NCBI GenBank assembly: GCA_030620095.1
Contig: JAUTXW010002359.1
Location: 4,257,001 to 4,321,000, forward strand
DNA from: Kuschelorhynchus macadamiae
Lineage: Eukaryota > Arthropoda > Insecta > Coleoptera > Curculionidae
Length of the DNA stretch: 64,000 nucleotides
Reading direction: 5' to 3'
Shown here: positions 37,293-48,985 of the stretch, in pieces
How the letters are laid out: every line of letters starts with the position of its first letter
How positions within the stretch are numbered: the stretch's first letter is position 1
The notes under the pieces: generated by a model
What the model was told of the DNA's origin: nothing
The model's input: only the letters and a program-made list of their open reading frames with translations
Databases searched by the model: none
Program-made: the position numbers and the translations under genes

Positions 37293-37567
37293 ATTTCAGT
37301 GTTATCAGATTAAAGAGCTCATTAAAACGATTATTAATATGTACACATATTATGTGCAGTATATAAATACGTATTTAATTAAAAATAAACTCGCAAATCA
37401 TTAAACGGGTTTTAATGAATGAGAGATCAGAAAAGTTGTAATATTTCCACGGTTATCCCTGGCATGTAAAATTAACATCAATTAATTCGATCGCGGACCG
37501 TTTTGAGCATCCAACCACATCATCACGGTTAACTAATTCAGCAGCTGGTTAAGATAATTTTAAATAA

Positions 37568-37569
<2 letters not shown>

Positions 37570-37622
<53 letters not shown>
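37570..37622. repeat. (TA)n microsatellite
   Basis: About 53 bp of TA dinucleotides directly before the left arm of the long-inverted-repeat element. Confidence 0.96.
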
Positions 37623-37626
<4 letters not shown>

Positions 37627-40074
37627 GTTTCTTTTTATTAGCTACTTTAAAATTCTCAATCGGGTATTAAAAAGAACTGTGTTCTTAAGCATTTCTAGTT
37701 TATATCATCCTTGTTATATATAGTACACCAGACTACTGCACAATTTTATTTGAATTTGACTTTTTTACTTTCAGCACCAATTTGACAGCTTAGGCCACAA
37801 ACCGCGTTTTTAAACGATCCCAACGCGCAATTCCGTCAATTATTTATAGCTGCGGTTTACGTAAAACTGCCTTAATTTAAAGTTACGAATTCCTGGAAGG
37901 CCCGTGATAACCGGCAGGAAACGTTTAAAGTAAGATTATTAACGAATAATTTAGGGGCTTGTATCTTGGCATTTACTACTGGTTAAATAAGTAAAGAGTA
38001 TAGTTTTTATTTTAAATTAATTATATATTAAGATATATAACCCCCAATATGATTACGATATTAGCTTTGCTGCTTTAACTGCTACAAATAAGATGGTCGA
38101 GTAGCACTTATTGAAAATTAATATCGGCAGTTAGCATACATAGGAAATGACAGCGAATTTTCTTACCAAAATGGGAAAAGTATTGCACCACAAATTATGG
38201 CTACCTCTCTACAGGTGGGGTTCAATTAAAACTTCTCTTTGACCTAAATCCCGGTCATTTCTAAAAAGGTTCGGAACACTGTAAAATACGACGTTTTCTA
38301 AAAGTTTTATATTAGTTTTTTCGATGGTAATTGTTGCATTAAGTGATACTTAAAATTAACTTTTTTAATTTTTAGTTTTTTGAAAGTGTAAAATCAAAAA
38401 TAATGCCGAATCCTTTTGGACAACGTTCGAAAGAACCAAGTGGGCTTTAAAACCATACTAGTTTTCTAAAGTTTATCTCAAAAATAAGAACTACGTTTGT
38501 GCTATGACACACGCTAACCATGGGGCACGTAACTGTCGAAACACTTGTGACATGCTTCTTCATATCTGAAATTAAAATAAAGTAGTTTATCTGGCACAAA
38601 TTAACCAACCCTTACCTTTTTTTTTGTTAAACATGCATTTAATGCAAATAGCTATTTTTTTTTTCTTTCCGAAAAATTACTTCTTAAAAATAAATTTCAC
38701 ATGTAAGAGAGGTGTGAATGAAACATTAACTTTTTTTAATGAAATAATCTATTATTAAATATATTTTTAAAAATCCTTAATGTTTTCCCATTTGGGTCAC
38801 AAAATAACAATAAATACGACAGTGATTACCAGTTTTGTTAGGATCCGATTTTAAAGGACCTCTTTGTCATGTTGATTAAAAAAATGTACTTGACCAAATA
38901 AGCATTTAGTTTAAAACTGTTCCCTGCCTTTTAACCAAAAAACTGTCCTTCGAAAAAAATGTCTAGAAATTATGTCTCTCTTTTAAAAGTGCGTTGAAAA
39001 CGCAGTACATACCCCCCTAGTCACCTTACTGAAAACCTTGTATTTCACGAAAAAAAATGTTTGTGTTCAGTTTTTTCTTTTTAGTTTGGAGGTTTTGTCC
39101 GCCACGGATCAACATTAAATTCTTTTATAACTTAGTCGTAACTTTTGAAATTTTGGGGTATTTTTTTTTGAAAAGTAAACAAAGCTTCGAGGTCTAGCCA
39201 AATAACCGAACCTATCGAATAAAAACTAAAAAAGTTTACGATTTTTTTGAAAATTAAACTATAATCCACACTACTCTTAGTTTGAAACCGAATATAACCA
39301 AAGTTATTTACTTCACTTAAAAGCAAATCAGATTCAAAAGCTTCAATCTATAACTCACCAAAAAAGAAAATTTTTTACATATTTTGTAGTTTTTTGTTTA
39401 TTAACTGAAAAACTCGAAAACATCCAGTCGCCTTAGATAATATTACCGCTAGCCGAGGTAAATGAGTATACAATTCCTGGGGTATGTTTAAGATTGGTTT
39501 TGGATATTTTTAGAGAGGCAGCTATAATTTGGGGTGCAATACTTTTCCCATTTTGGTAAGAAAATTCGCTGTCATTTCCTATGTATGCTAACTGCCAATA
39601 TTAATTTCCAATAAGCATCTTATTTGTAGCAGTTGAAGCAGCAAAGCAAAGTTACCATTAATATAGTAATCACAATGGTATTGATATTGGGGTTATATAT
39701 CTTAATATATATTTAATTTGAGATAGAACCTATTCGCTTTACTTATTTAACCAGTAGTAAAGATACAAGCCCCTAAATTATTCGTTAATAATTTTACTTT
39801 AAACGTTTCCTGTCGTAACTTTAAATTAAGGCAGTTTTACGTAAACCGCAGCTATAAATAATTGACGGAATTGCGCGTTGGGATCGTTTAAAAACGCGGT
39901 TTGTGGCCTAAACTGTTAAATTGGTGCTGAAAGTGAAGCAGTCAAATTCAAATAAAATTGTGCAATAGTCTAGGGTACTATAAAAAGGATGATGTAAACT
40001 AGAAATGCTTAAGGACACAGTTCTTTTTAATAGCCGATTGAAAGTTTTAACGTAGCCAATAAAACGAAACTGTC
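37623..40074. mobile_element. 2.45-kb foldback-type element with ~570-590 bp inverted repeats
   Basis: The left arm (37623-38211) begins GACAGTTTCTTTTTATTAGC and the right arm (39511-40074) ends GCCAATAAAACGAAACTGTC. The arms align along their whole length with scattered substitutions and small indels; shared landmarks include CGCAATTCCGTCAATTATTT and ACCAAAATGGGAAAAGTATT. The 1.3-kb centre has no credible coding region. It behaves like a nonautonomous DNA transposon of foldback type. I could not determine a target duplication: the left flank is (TA)n and the right AATATG. Confidence 0.82.
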
Positions 40075-40604
40075 AATATGTTGTTTATATTTTAGCACTT
40101 TAAAGACTAGCACTAATTTAATGAATAAAGATCCTACGTCCTGTCATCCTCAGAAGTTCGATGTTTCATTTCTGATATTACTTTTCAAGTAATTTAATTA
40201 ATTTATCGCGTTTCAAACAATTTCACGCTCTCATTTACTTATTATATTTTATAAAAGGATACCCTTTGAAAACCCGATTAAAGCATTTCCTTTTTGATTA
40301 AGCTTTTAATCAGGAAATTAGTATGCTTTACGGATGTATTGAAACACAAATTCAAATTACCCGTAAACGAATGGAAGCAATAAATGGAGTCACTGACTAA
40401 AATCTATGGCTTTTGATGGGGCCATCAAATAAATGAAAATGTAGTTATAAATGAATAGGTGGAGCTACGACCACTACGATCACAAAAGAGGTCATATGAT
40501 ACAGAGAGAAAATAAATATAAAAAGTTGCTTTTTAAGCAGATAAACAAAATGGCTATAATGAAAATTGCTGTTACCTGTTACGACTCTGCATATTTAATA
40601 TGTA

Positions 40605-41682
40605 CAGGGTGATCAGTTAAGGGCACCGAGCGGCCATATCTCATAAGATATTGGTCGTATAGATTTGAGAAAAAAAATCGTAATAAAAGCCGCCAAGAGA
40701 AATTGAAAATTATTTTCGAGTTGCGGAGAGCGGAAATTGAGACAGCTGTCAACTCCACCCAGAAGAGATTGGACCAGTGCATTCAAAATAATGGACAACA
40801 TTTTGAACATTTACGACAAAACTATTAATTTATTTTTAACGTTTATTTTTAAAGTTCCATGTTCTTGTTTTTAGTGTTATTGCTCCTGCTGTTGTTGGAC
40901 AGCTTTATTAAGATTTTTCATTGTTAAACATCTTATTTTTTCAATCCAAAACCGTTCGTCTAACGAAAAAAAGTCAAGAGATTATTTTTGTTAACAACTA
41001 ATAAGTGATTACGAAAATGATTTTTATTTTAACAAAAAGCAGTGGCGTGCCATTTTTTAATAAAATAAAATAATATTTTGGTCAATATCAACGGTTCAAA
41101 AAAAGGTAGATGATAAATTATTTTCATTAAATTATAGAGAAATTTATCCCCTTTTAAAATATGTAAAAATGAATATACCATTACATTGGTTTTTTTTGAA
41201 AAAAACTAAAAAATATGCTACTAATTCAGTTAACGCCATCTAGCGACGCCAGCAAAAGTCAAAAATTCAAAACCAAATAAGCATTTTGTAGTGCAAATTA
41301 TGCTCTTTGATATGAGCCTAAGTTTGCTAAAATCGGTCAAAAGAAACGGGAGACATCTTGGTTTGTTTGAAAAAACAATTGAACTTCCACCACCGCTTTA
41401 TTTTGATATATAGAACAAAACATTTTAGACAAAAAGTGTAGGGAAATGGTCACTAAATATGAAAATGATATCATCGATATATTTTCATTAAGCAAAATTC
41501 TATAAAAACCCCATTTTTCTACTTGGTGTTGGTTGTTACGCCCTCTAGCGGACGTTTGACAAACTCGAAAATAATTTTCAGCAATTTCTCTTGGCGACTT
41601 TTATTACGATTTTTTTTCTCAAATCTATACGACCAATATCTTATGAGATATGGCCGCTCGCTACCCTTAACTGATCACCCTG
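40605..41682. mobile_element. 1.08-kb nonautonomous DNA element with ~119-bp inverted repeats
   Basis: The left end CAGGGTGATCAGTTAAGGG (40605-40722) and the right end CCCTTAACTGATCACCCTG (41564-41682) are inverted copies over about 119 bp with only a few differences. TA is present at both outer edges, compatible with a TA target duplication. The interior is noncoding. The open frames at 40579-40810 and 41523-41717 are readings of the repeats themselves. Confidence 0.85.
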
Positions 41683-42439
41683 TACCTGATAACAGGTATC
41701 GAAAGAAAGGTAATTAAATTTTTTTATATAGAACTTTTTTATATAAAAGGGGGGTCATCTGCCTAAGTAGAACGAGAGCGCTACTGTTAGGATATTTGGG
41801 AAAAATTAGTTTTTCGGTAGGAATTGCACGTGATAATGCAGATATCCAGAGGCTCATCAAAATAGTACAATTTTTAGAATTTACAACGTATGTGGTATCA
41901 AATGAAAGAAAATTGTGTAACTTCTCAGAATATTTTCGATTATTAAACTCCCTTTGGCAGAATAACTACTGAAAATTAAAAACAGTTTATAACACAAGAT
42001 TGTAGCCAGATTTTTTTCCAGTCATGATAATTTTATATTCACTCTGATATGTCAATTATTGAAGAAAATACAGGATTTTAAAGAAAAGGTGGATTTGATC
42101 CTAATGTTATCCGCGTCGACATTTGAATTAGATATGAAAATATTTCTGTGAGAATTTTCACTTTAAGGTAAAGGCTGCTAATTTTATATATCTGTTTATT
42201 ATGTAAAGAATGCTTACAAATGTACAGGAATGATTAAAAAGACGTTTCGTGTTTGCTATTTGGTGAAAACTTTCCTTCAAACTTTTTGCAGGCTTAGGCT
42301 ACTCAAATTTGTTAATATAAACCGGAGCACGTTTAGAGGCCAGCAGATCAAACAAATTACAATAACAATAACTTACCGAACAACAACGATTTAAGACATC
42401 AACAATATTTACAAGATAAAAGAATTATAATAATTTTTA
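41683..42439. other. AT-rich, nothing recognised
   Basis: No gene or structured repeat could be supported. Confidence 0.45.
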
Positions 42440-42990
42440 TAATTATTTTAGTAGCGATTATGACAGAAGGCATCCGTCTCCCTCATGCTTCTAATGACAC
42501 TATAAATAATTCCTTCAGACATATTGTCCCAAATCTCAACCAAAGCAGCTACTACATATTCGGGATTATGAACTGCGGGAATTCTGGACTCCTACATCTA
42601 CCTACCATGTCTCAGACAAGTTCAATGGGATTAAAGTCTGGGGAACGTGGATGCCAATCCATTGCTCTAATTTCTATAACATTTAAAAAGCAGAAACACA
42701 ACGAGCATTGTGGTGCATTAGCAAACAGCTCTTTATGATGGGCGCATGGAACGACATGCTCTTGCTGAACATCTCGTATGTCTCCATTTGCATTTAAAGT
42801 ACTGTTAACAACCACCAACTCTGTTTGTGCCGCATAACATGCGTATTGAAAAAAAATAAATAAAAGGGTGGAATGGGGCATACAAGTTTGACGCGAGTCT
42901 TGTAACTGCGTTACCTCCCTAAGGTTCTCGATTTCTAGCAATGGGACTTTAATAAATCGAGAGTTTTCTAAGAAGCTATACAATTAGCTG
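42440..42990 (-). pseudogene. Decayed Tc1-like transposase fragment
   Basis: The minus-strand translation has NANGDIRDVQQEHVVPCAHH, then FANAPQCS and AMDWHPRSPDFNPIELV. These match the C-terminal catalytic part of Tc1-type transposases (YRD.VL..HV.P..., DNA.PH, W...SPDLNPIE). The Asp of the DNA.PH block reads Ala here, so the catalytic site is lost. Past the stop, other frames continue the usual C terminus (WDMVGR- and QNSRSS-like). Frameshifted and inactive. No inverted repeats found. Confidence 0.78.
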
Positions 42991-43133
42991 TTTTGTGATT
43001 TTTTTAAACACTGTACGTTTCTAAAATGGTACTACTTAAATGTGCTACAAAATCGTTTGGATAGTATTGAAAATGACGGCCAAACAAACTAAAACTCAAA
43101 AAAATCAACGTAAAAAAATCTTAATTTACCGAG

Positions 43134-44857
43134 TTAGCCGTTACTCGATGGAAGTTTATTATCACTAGTATAATAAATCAAAATATTTTTGAGATTTTTC
43201 ATGTTGTTCTCCGTTTTGTAGGCTACTCTAAAACCTACGTTTCTAAATACTTTTTCTAGACCTCCAATATATCTGGGATTATATGGGATTACTACGAACT
43301 TATTGGGAACCTCAGATGCTTGAAGAGTAGTGGCATCTTTTAATATTTTCATATGCTTATGTCTATTTACTAATTTATGTACAAACTTATCATTATATTT
43401 ATTGCTTTTAGCTATATTTTTAATCCGATTCATTTAGTTCTTTAAACGTTTTTTACTTAATGGAGAATTGACTAGCCTGTGAGTTGAGAAATGAAATGCT
43501 ACGATTTTGTGTTGACGGCAGTGAAATAAGTCGGATATTATATACCTGTCAGTATAAGTAAATTTCCTATAAATATCAATCTAATTTATTGTTATTTTTA
43601 ATAACTAACGTGTCGAGAAAAGGTAATTGCCCAATGATCTCCTTTTCGTGTCCAAATTTTCTGTTTTAGTATCATCCTTGGAAAATACTTCAGTTCTTTT
43701 TTTAGTTGGGTTTCTAATTTACCCATAAATACATTTACAAGGAACTGAGATAAGGAATTGCCCATCGCAGTTCTCTCAAGTTGTTTATAATATTTATTGT
43801 TGAACTGAAAAAAATTTTGATTCATATATAATTTTGTAAGAAGCAAATATTCATCAATAATTTCTTTCTTCAAATTATTAAATTCAAGCAGTTCCTTTAG
43901 GTATTGGTACACTAGGAAACAATGAGGTTACATCAAAAGATATTAAAATTTTATTAGTTTTTTAAGAGAACATTCTTGATGTTATCTAATAATTCTAACG
44001 AGTTAGTAGCCTCAAAGTTGTCGTACGACGTATGCAATTTGCTGAATTCGTCTACTAACCATTTTGAAATATTGTACGTTGCTGATCCCACAGCTGAAAC
44101 AATGGGTCTAGTGGACTTCCCAGGTTTATGGATTTTGTGATGGTAATACAGTTTAGATAACTGTGGGTTGCTATGTGTTAGTTTGAATCTTAGTTTATCG
44201 GACACAAGATTTTTATACTGTTTTAAGGTACTTTTTACTTCTGTTATCATTTTTGATAACGGGTTTTTCTCAATTAAAACGTAAGGACCAGTTTGAATCA
44301 AATTATCTACTGATTCAAAATAATCTGTTTTGGGTAGTATAACAACCTTAATTCCTTCGTTAGCTCTTAAATAAAAACATTCTTTTTTCTTAAGTCCCTG
44401 GATAACTTCAGTATCTTTACGAGAAACAAATTTTAACTGGTTGTTAATAACGTTTTTGGAGATTTGATTTCTGCAATCCTGAATCCCTTAGTTGACTCGT
44501 ATTGAATGGAACTTTCGATATTCGCTATAGCAAGCAGTTGGTAAACTATTTTTTACTGGAGGCTCTGCAAAATTCAAACCTTTATTCAAAAGGTCGATTT
44601 CTTTGTTATCAAAGAACTGAGAAGAAAGGTTTTCTACAATGTTCTCGACTTTGTTTTTTTGGTTTCAACTTTCTTAGTTTGTTTTTAAGTGAGCACATTT
44701 TCTTCAAACATTTGGCATCGATAACTACGAACATTTTTCTTTGGAAATCTAACCATTGTTCAAATTCTAAATTACTAAGCTTATAAGTGAGTTTTTTAAT
44801 TAATTCGTATGCTTCAATTTGAAGCATACAAAATGGCAGCATTTCATATTTTAACAC
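43134..44857 (-). pseudogene. Penelope-like element RT, minus strand, catalytic core deleted
   Basis: In coding order: an N-terminal segment (44857-44609) with EQWLDFQRKMFVVIDA; 44301-43954 with LSKLYYHHKIHKPGKSTRPI, the PLE motif that usually reads YGLPKIHK...LRPIVS; 43912-43598 with AMGNSLSQFLVNVFMGKLE, matching the MG.PLS...A..FM..LE block. The YVDD region that should follow LE is absent: the frame passes directly to HEKEIIGQLPFLDTLVI. Then YRKFTYTDRYI, FHFSTHRLVNSPLS and, at 43433-43134, thumb sequence with NRIKNIAKSNKYN. A dead PLE copy with several frameshifts. Confidence 0.85.
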
Positions 44858-45330
44858 ATAGGTTGGTCAGTTTTCAAAGTAAAGAACGTTTTACTAATGA
44901 AATGAATCGGGTTAAAAATATAGCTAAGGTAAAATGGATATAATGAAAATTTTTTACATAAATTAGTAAATAGATATAAGCATATGAAAATGTTAAAAGA
45001 TGCTGCTACTTTTCAAGCACCTAAGGCTCCCAATAAGTTCATAGTATTCCCATGTGATCCCAGATATACGAGAGGTCTAGAAAAAATGTTAAAAAACGTA
45101 GGTTTTAGAGTAGCCTACAAATCGGAGAACAGTTTGAAAACTCTACTTGGAAACCCTAAAGACAAAATAGACTTGAAGGAGAGGAGTGGCAATTATGAAA
45201 TTAGCTGTAATAACTCCAATCTAAAATATGTTGGACAAACTCAACGCTCCATAGACCCTCGTTTTAAAGAATACATGGCACATTTAAGATACCACCAAAT
45301 AGGAATAAATAATAAAAGTTAATTAAAAAT
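44815..45330 (+). pseudogene. PLE 3' fragment (thumb and GIY-YIG), plus strand
   Basis: Begins KMAAFHILTHRLVSFQSKER, the same region as 43480 of the neighbouring minus-strand copy, and continues through KMLKDAATFQAPKAPNKFIV and GFRVAYKSEN. At 45185-45290 SGNYEISCNNSNLKYVGQTQ and RFKEYMAHLRYH form the GIY-YIG endonuclease. The fragment starts where the minus-strand copy ends, so the two lie head to head, with short self-complementary GCTTCAATTTGAAGC at the join. 5'-truncated and frameshifted. Confidence 0.82.
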
Positions 45331-45519
45331 GTATCTAATAATAGATTATTGGATGCATTTGAGAGTATAGAAATAGTTAAATGTGATAAGAAAGTACTAA
45401 ATAAAGACAGAGGGCCTATTCCCTATAGTCTCCTCTATTGCTTAGTTGACAACGGTGTAGTCGGGTGCAACCAAGTGCGACCACATTTACCTCTAAATAG
45501 TCTCGGTTAGGATAAGTTA

Positions 45520-45585
45520 CTATAGTTTGTATCATCTAATGATGATGCTAACTTGGTTAGCGAAACGCGCGTCCAGAACGTAACA
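45520..45585 (+). ncRNA. Decayed hammerhead motif after a PLE fragment
   Basis: ATGATGA (45539-45545), one T, a perfect 6-bp helix II (GCTAAC, loop TTG, GTTAGC), GAAA, then self-complementary CGCGCG and TC. The 3' half GAAACGCGCGTC is the same as in the Schistosoma Sm-alpha hammerhead as I recall it. The first core base is A where C is required (CTGATGA), so this copy is probably inactive. It follows the plus-strand GIY-YIG fragment by about 200 bp, where PLE hammerheads are expected. Confidence 0.6.
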
Positions 45586-45639
45586 ATTTGTGGTGTAGTG
45601 TGGTTAGAACTCTTGTATTTTGATCTATCTTCCACCACG

Positions 45640-47690
45640 GGTTTCAGTGTTAGGACTAGTAAAATAAATAAACAGACTATATTTGTTTGGTAATTTCCAC
45701 AAATTTATTTTCGTTTGACAGCTGTTTACTTGGAATGTCTAGAAATTAATAAGAGGAAAAACCATAATATTTTATTGAACATCAAATGGAACTAAACGGT
45801 TTTATTAATTATACTAGTGATAATGAATTTCCATCGAATAACGGCTAAGGATAAATTATTTATCACAAGCTCCTACGAATCTTTTAGTAACATGAAGCTT
45901 TAAAATTTTACTGAAATCGAAAGTTTGTTCACAAAATATTTGGTTCTTTAATCAATGTATTGAACAAGATGTGACACCCAAATATATGAAATTGAAGACA
46001 AACAACAAAAGCAAGTCTGCAGGTGCTTCACAATGGCAAGGATACAAAAAATGGATTATAGAAGTAAAAGAGATACTTATAGTGTTTACCTTAAATTTAT
46101 TCATATTGAACTTTTATTTAGATTGAGTTACATCGAGTGTGAGTGTTTTGATAAAGAAACTAGGTGCCACGTGGAGTATATTATCAATAAGAAATGTGTA
46201 AGTCAACAACGGAAATTAAATACACTAATTTATACCAAAACTCTACAAAACTATAACAATAGAAGTACTAAGATTTCAGAACATTTATTTTTTAAGAGAT
46301 TTTTTAATATTACAGACATTAAATTTTCAAATTCAGAAATTAAATTATTAGAAAAAGATTTTAATTATAATCTTCAGGTTAGAGATAGTGTTAAAAGTAC
46401 GGAATACTTAGCTGTTGAAAGTGAAATAGCTCTCAACAATGTATGCAATGTCATGGAAAAGCACATAATAGCAAAATCAATTATTTCAGAACCTTTAGAT
46501 TTGACTGCTGGCCCATTTTCAAGTAAATCGAGGTTTAATAATGGGTAACCCGTTAAGTCCTATTTTAGCTGAAATATTTCTTGATAACTTAGAACAAATA
46601 ATAGATAATCACCCTGTACGAGACAAGTTTATTTATTGGTATAGATACGTTGACGATATTTTGGCTTGTTTCACTGGAACAGAGAGACAACTTAACCTCT
46701 TTCTAAATTCTATTAATAAACTAAATAGAAATATAAGATTTACTTTAGAATTAAACAAAAAAGTCCATAAACTTTTTAGATAAAAAAAAATCACGAACAA
46801 TAATAATAAACACGTTTTTGAAATTTATCATATACAATCCTATACAGATATAATAATACATAATACATCAAACCACCCATTTACACATAAGATGGCCGCA
46901 TTTTATAGTTTTGTACATCGTTTAATTAATGTACCTCTGTCAACAGAAAATTTTAACAGGGAACTTAATATTATAAAACAGATTGCAGTTAATAATGGTT
47001 ATGACGCAACCATAATAGACAAAATCGTAAACACAAAACAATATAAAATAGCACTCAATTTCGTTTATCCTAATTTCAATACAAAAGACAATATTAAGTT
47101 TAACAGATTAACATATACCGGAAAAATTAGCACTAGAATAGAGAAGTATCTTAAAAAACAAATCATAAAGTAGCTTTTTCTACCAATAATACTTTAGATA
47201 GATCTATGAAGAATAACACGTCTAATACAAATAAGGACCAAAAATCAGGGGTATATGAATTAAAATGCGGATCTTGCGAAAAAGTATGTATTGGTCAAAC
47301 GGGTAGATCTTTTTATAAACGTATCAAAGAACACAAAACATCATATATTAAATAAAAACTGATTCTAATAATGAATTTAAAACGTTGCATTCAGCCAATA
47401 AAAGTTACAAGTTACATTACTTGGAAAGTCTAGAAATTTAGTAAGAGAAAAAAATCATATTTTATTGAAAATGTTAAATCTTTGTAGCTAATAACTGCTA
47501 GGGTTAGGTAGGTAAACTCTTTTATTATTATTAAAAAATCTAGTTTTAGTATCAGTCTTAAGTTGATTTTTGAAAAATACAGAGTGTGTCGAAACAGCTG
47601 TCAAACGGAAATAAATTAGTGGAAATTACTAAACAAATAAAATTTGTTTGTTTATTATACTAGTATTATTATAGTATTATTATTCTGTTG
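45640..47690 (+). mobile_element. Third PLE copy with repeated ends
   Basis: The left edge (45650-45730) contains CAAATTTATTTTCGTTTGAC AGCTG, and the right edge (47590-47690) its inverse CAGCTGTCAAACGG...AAATAAATTAG, ending TTTATTATACTAG. In addition ACTTGGAATGTCTAGAAATT (45730) recurs directly near 47416 as ACTTGGAAAGTCTAGAAATT. Repeats in both senses around the coding part fit the pseudo-LTR arrangements of PLEs. Coding sequence in between is described separately. Confidence 0.6.
46033..47350 (+). pseudogene. PLE protein with a deleted RT finger region
   Basis: The N-terminal part (46033-46548) carries HLFFKRFFNITDIKFSNSEI and a LLEKDFNYNLQ stretch, typical of the region before the RT. It ends at about 46540 and the sequence passes at once to MGNPLSPILAEIFLDNLE and YWYRYVDDILA (about 46541-46670), which hold the catalytic Asp pair. 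About 150 residues with the YGLPKIHK and RPI blocks are missing. The rest follows: HKMAAFYSFVHRLINVPLS (46886-46940), the thumb, and a GIY-YIG endonuclease at about 47245-47340 (SGVYELKCGSCEKVCIGQTG). An inactive copy. Confidence 0.85.
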
Positions 47691-47769
47691 ACTTCAGATC
47701 TTGCAGCAAAATTCAATAAGATACAAAGATTAACTGGTACGAATTCATCATGACTTTATAAAATGGCGG

Positions 47770-48010
47770 TTATAAAAAAATGTTAGTTTTTATTTACTTA
47801 TTCAGTTTATTTTAAAACATGCCCAAAGTTAAGTATGGCATAGTAGGTAGAAACTGGTAAAATAATGATACGAATCCAATAAAAATTTTTGAAAAGAAAC
47901 AATACTAAATTACTATGTCGAATCCAAACTAGGTAAGACACTATTATTATTAATAAAACGAGAGATTCATAACGAGGGAAGTTCCGGGTAAATAAATGTT
48001 ATCGATTTTT
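47770..48010 (-). repeat. Diverged fragment related to the 2.8-kb tandem unit
   Basis: On the minus strand TTACCCGGAACTTCCCTCGT TATGAATCTC matches the unit sequence at 24095-24125 (TTACCCGGAATTTCTCTCGT), and further left come weakly similar ACCAGTTTCTAC and GCCATTTTATAA. The repeated element therefore exists outside the array as well. Confidence 0.5.
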
Positions 48011-48452
48011 TAATTGCAAATTTTGTTATGCTACAAGTGAGATTGTCCCTCCGTCATAAATAACTCCTATTTATAGCAAGTGACTACTATTTTAAATCTT
48101 TTAGATACTAGAGATTTCCGTCGTTCTTATCTATAAATTGGAGTTGATCAAAAGGGATTGAAACTCGACTTAAAATTAAAAAGTATGAATTACAAATTAA
48201 AATGGAAATAAATTATTGATTACAAAATAAGCGTTAATAGCATATTTCAGTAATGAATTGAAATATAATGTCCAAAGTCGGGCAACTTCGCCTGGCAAAA
48301 GCAAAAGCGGTTTAAGTCTAGGGTAAACGAAATAATTTTTTATGGAAAATTTAATAAATTATACAACTTAAGGCTAAGCTCTAGTCTCCCAGGATTTGGA
48401 CATCTTTTCAGCAGAGTTCAAAAAAAAAGTTTGCCAGTTCGACTATATATAT
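48011..48452. other. AT-rich, nothing recognised
   Basis: No gene supported. The stretch ends in TATATATAT directly before the inverted repeat of the next transposon. Confidence 0.45.
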
Positions 48453-48985
48453 CGAGGGCCGAAAACCATAAGGTTCCAAGCGACATTTACAAAAAAAAGC
48501 AGGAGACGAATTTTAAAGTTTGATGTTGGATAAAACTGTTTGTTCAAAATAAAAAATTACTAAATGTGGTGTATGTTTTAGCTTAAACATTTGTAAATAA
48601 AACGTCGCTAAAAAATGTGCCCTAATCAACAACAAAATGCCAATTTTATCGATTTTTTTGGGACGTTGCAACTGTACTTGGAACCTTGTGGCACTGTAAG
48701 CAATATACTTGAAACCTTATGGAACTTTAACCCTATGATCAATTCCAAAAAATGTTTTTTAAAAATTTCTTTCAACTGAATTAATATCTTTTATGGAAAT
48801 AAAACAGTACCTATTATTTTCTAAGAAACTTTTATTTTCCTAAGTTTAACAAATAATCATACGAGAAATAAAGAAAATATTAACTACCTATTACTACAGA
48901 AAAACGTAATCAGTTCATGATTTAAATTTGAAACTAAAACTTTTATTATAAAAAAATAAAACGACAGTCAAAAAAGCCAATGGTT

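Noticed and set aside
40579..40810. Overlapping minus-strand frames similar to a plus-strand frame at 41523-41717
   Set aside because: They are the two arms of a noncoding inverted repeat translated in opposite directions.
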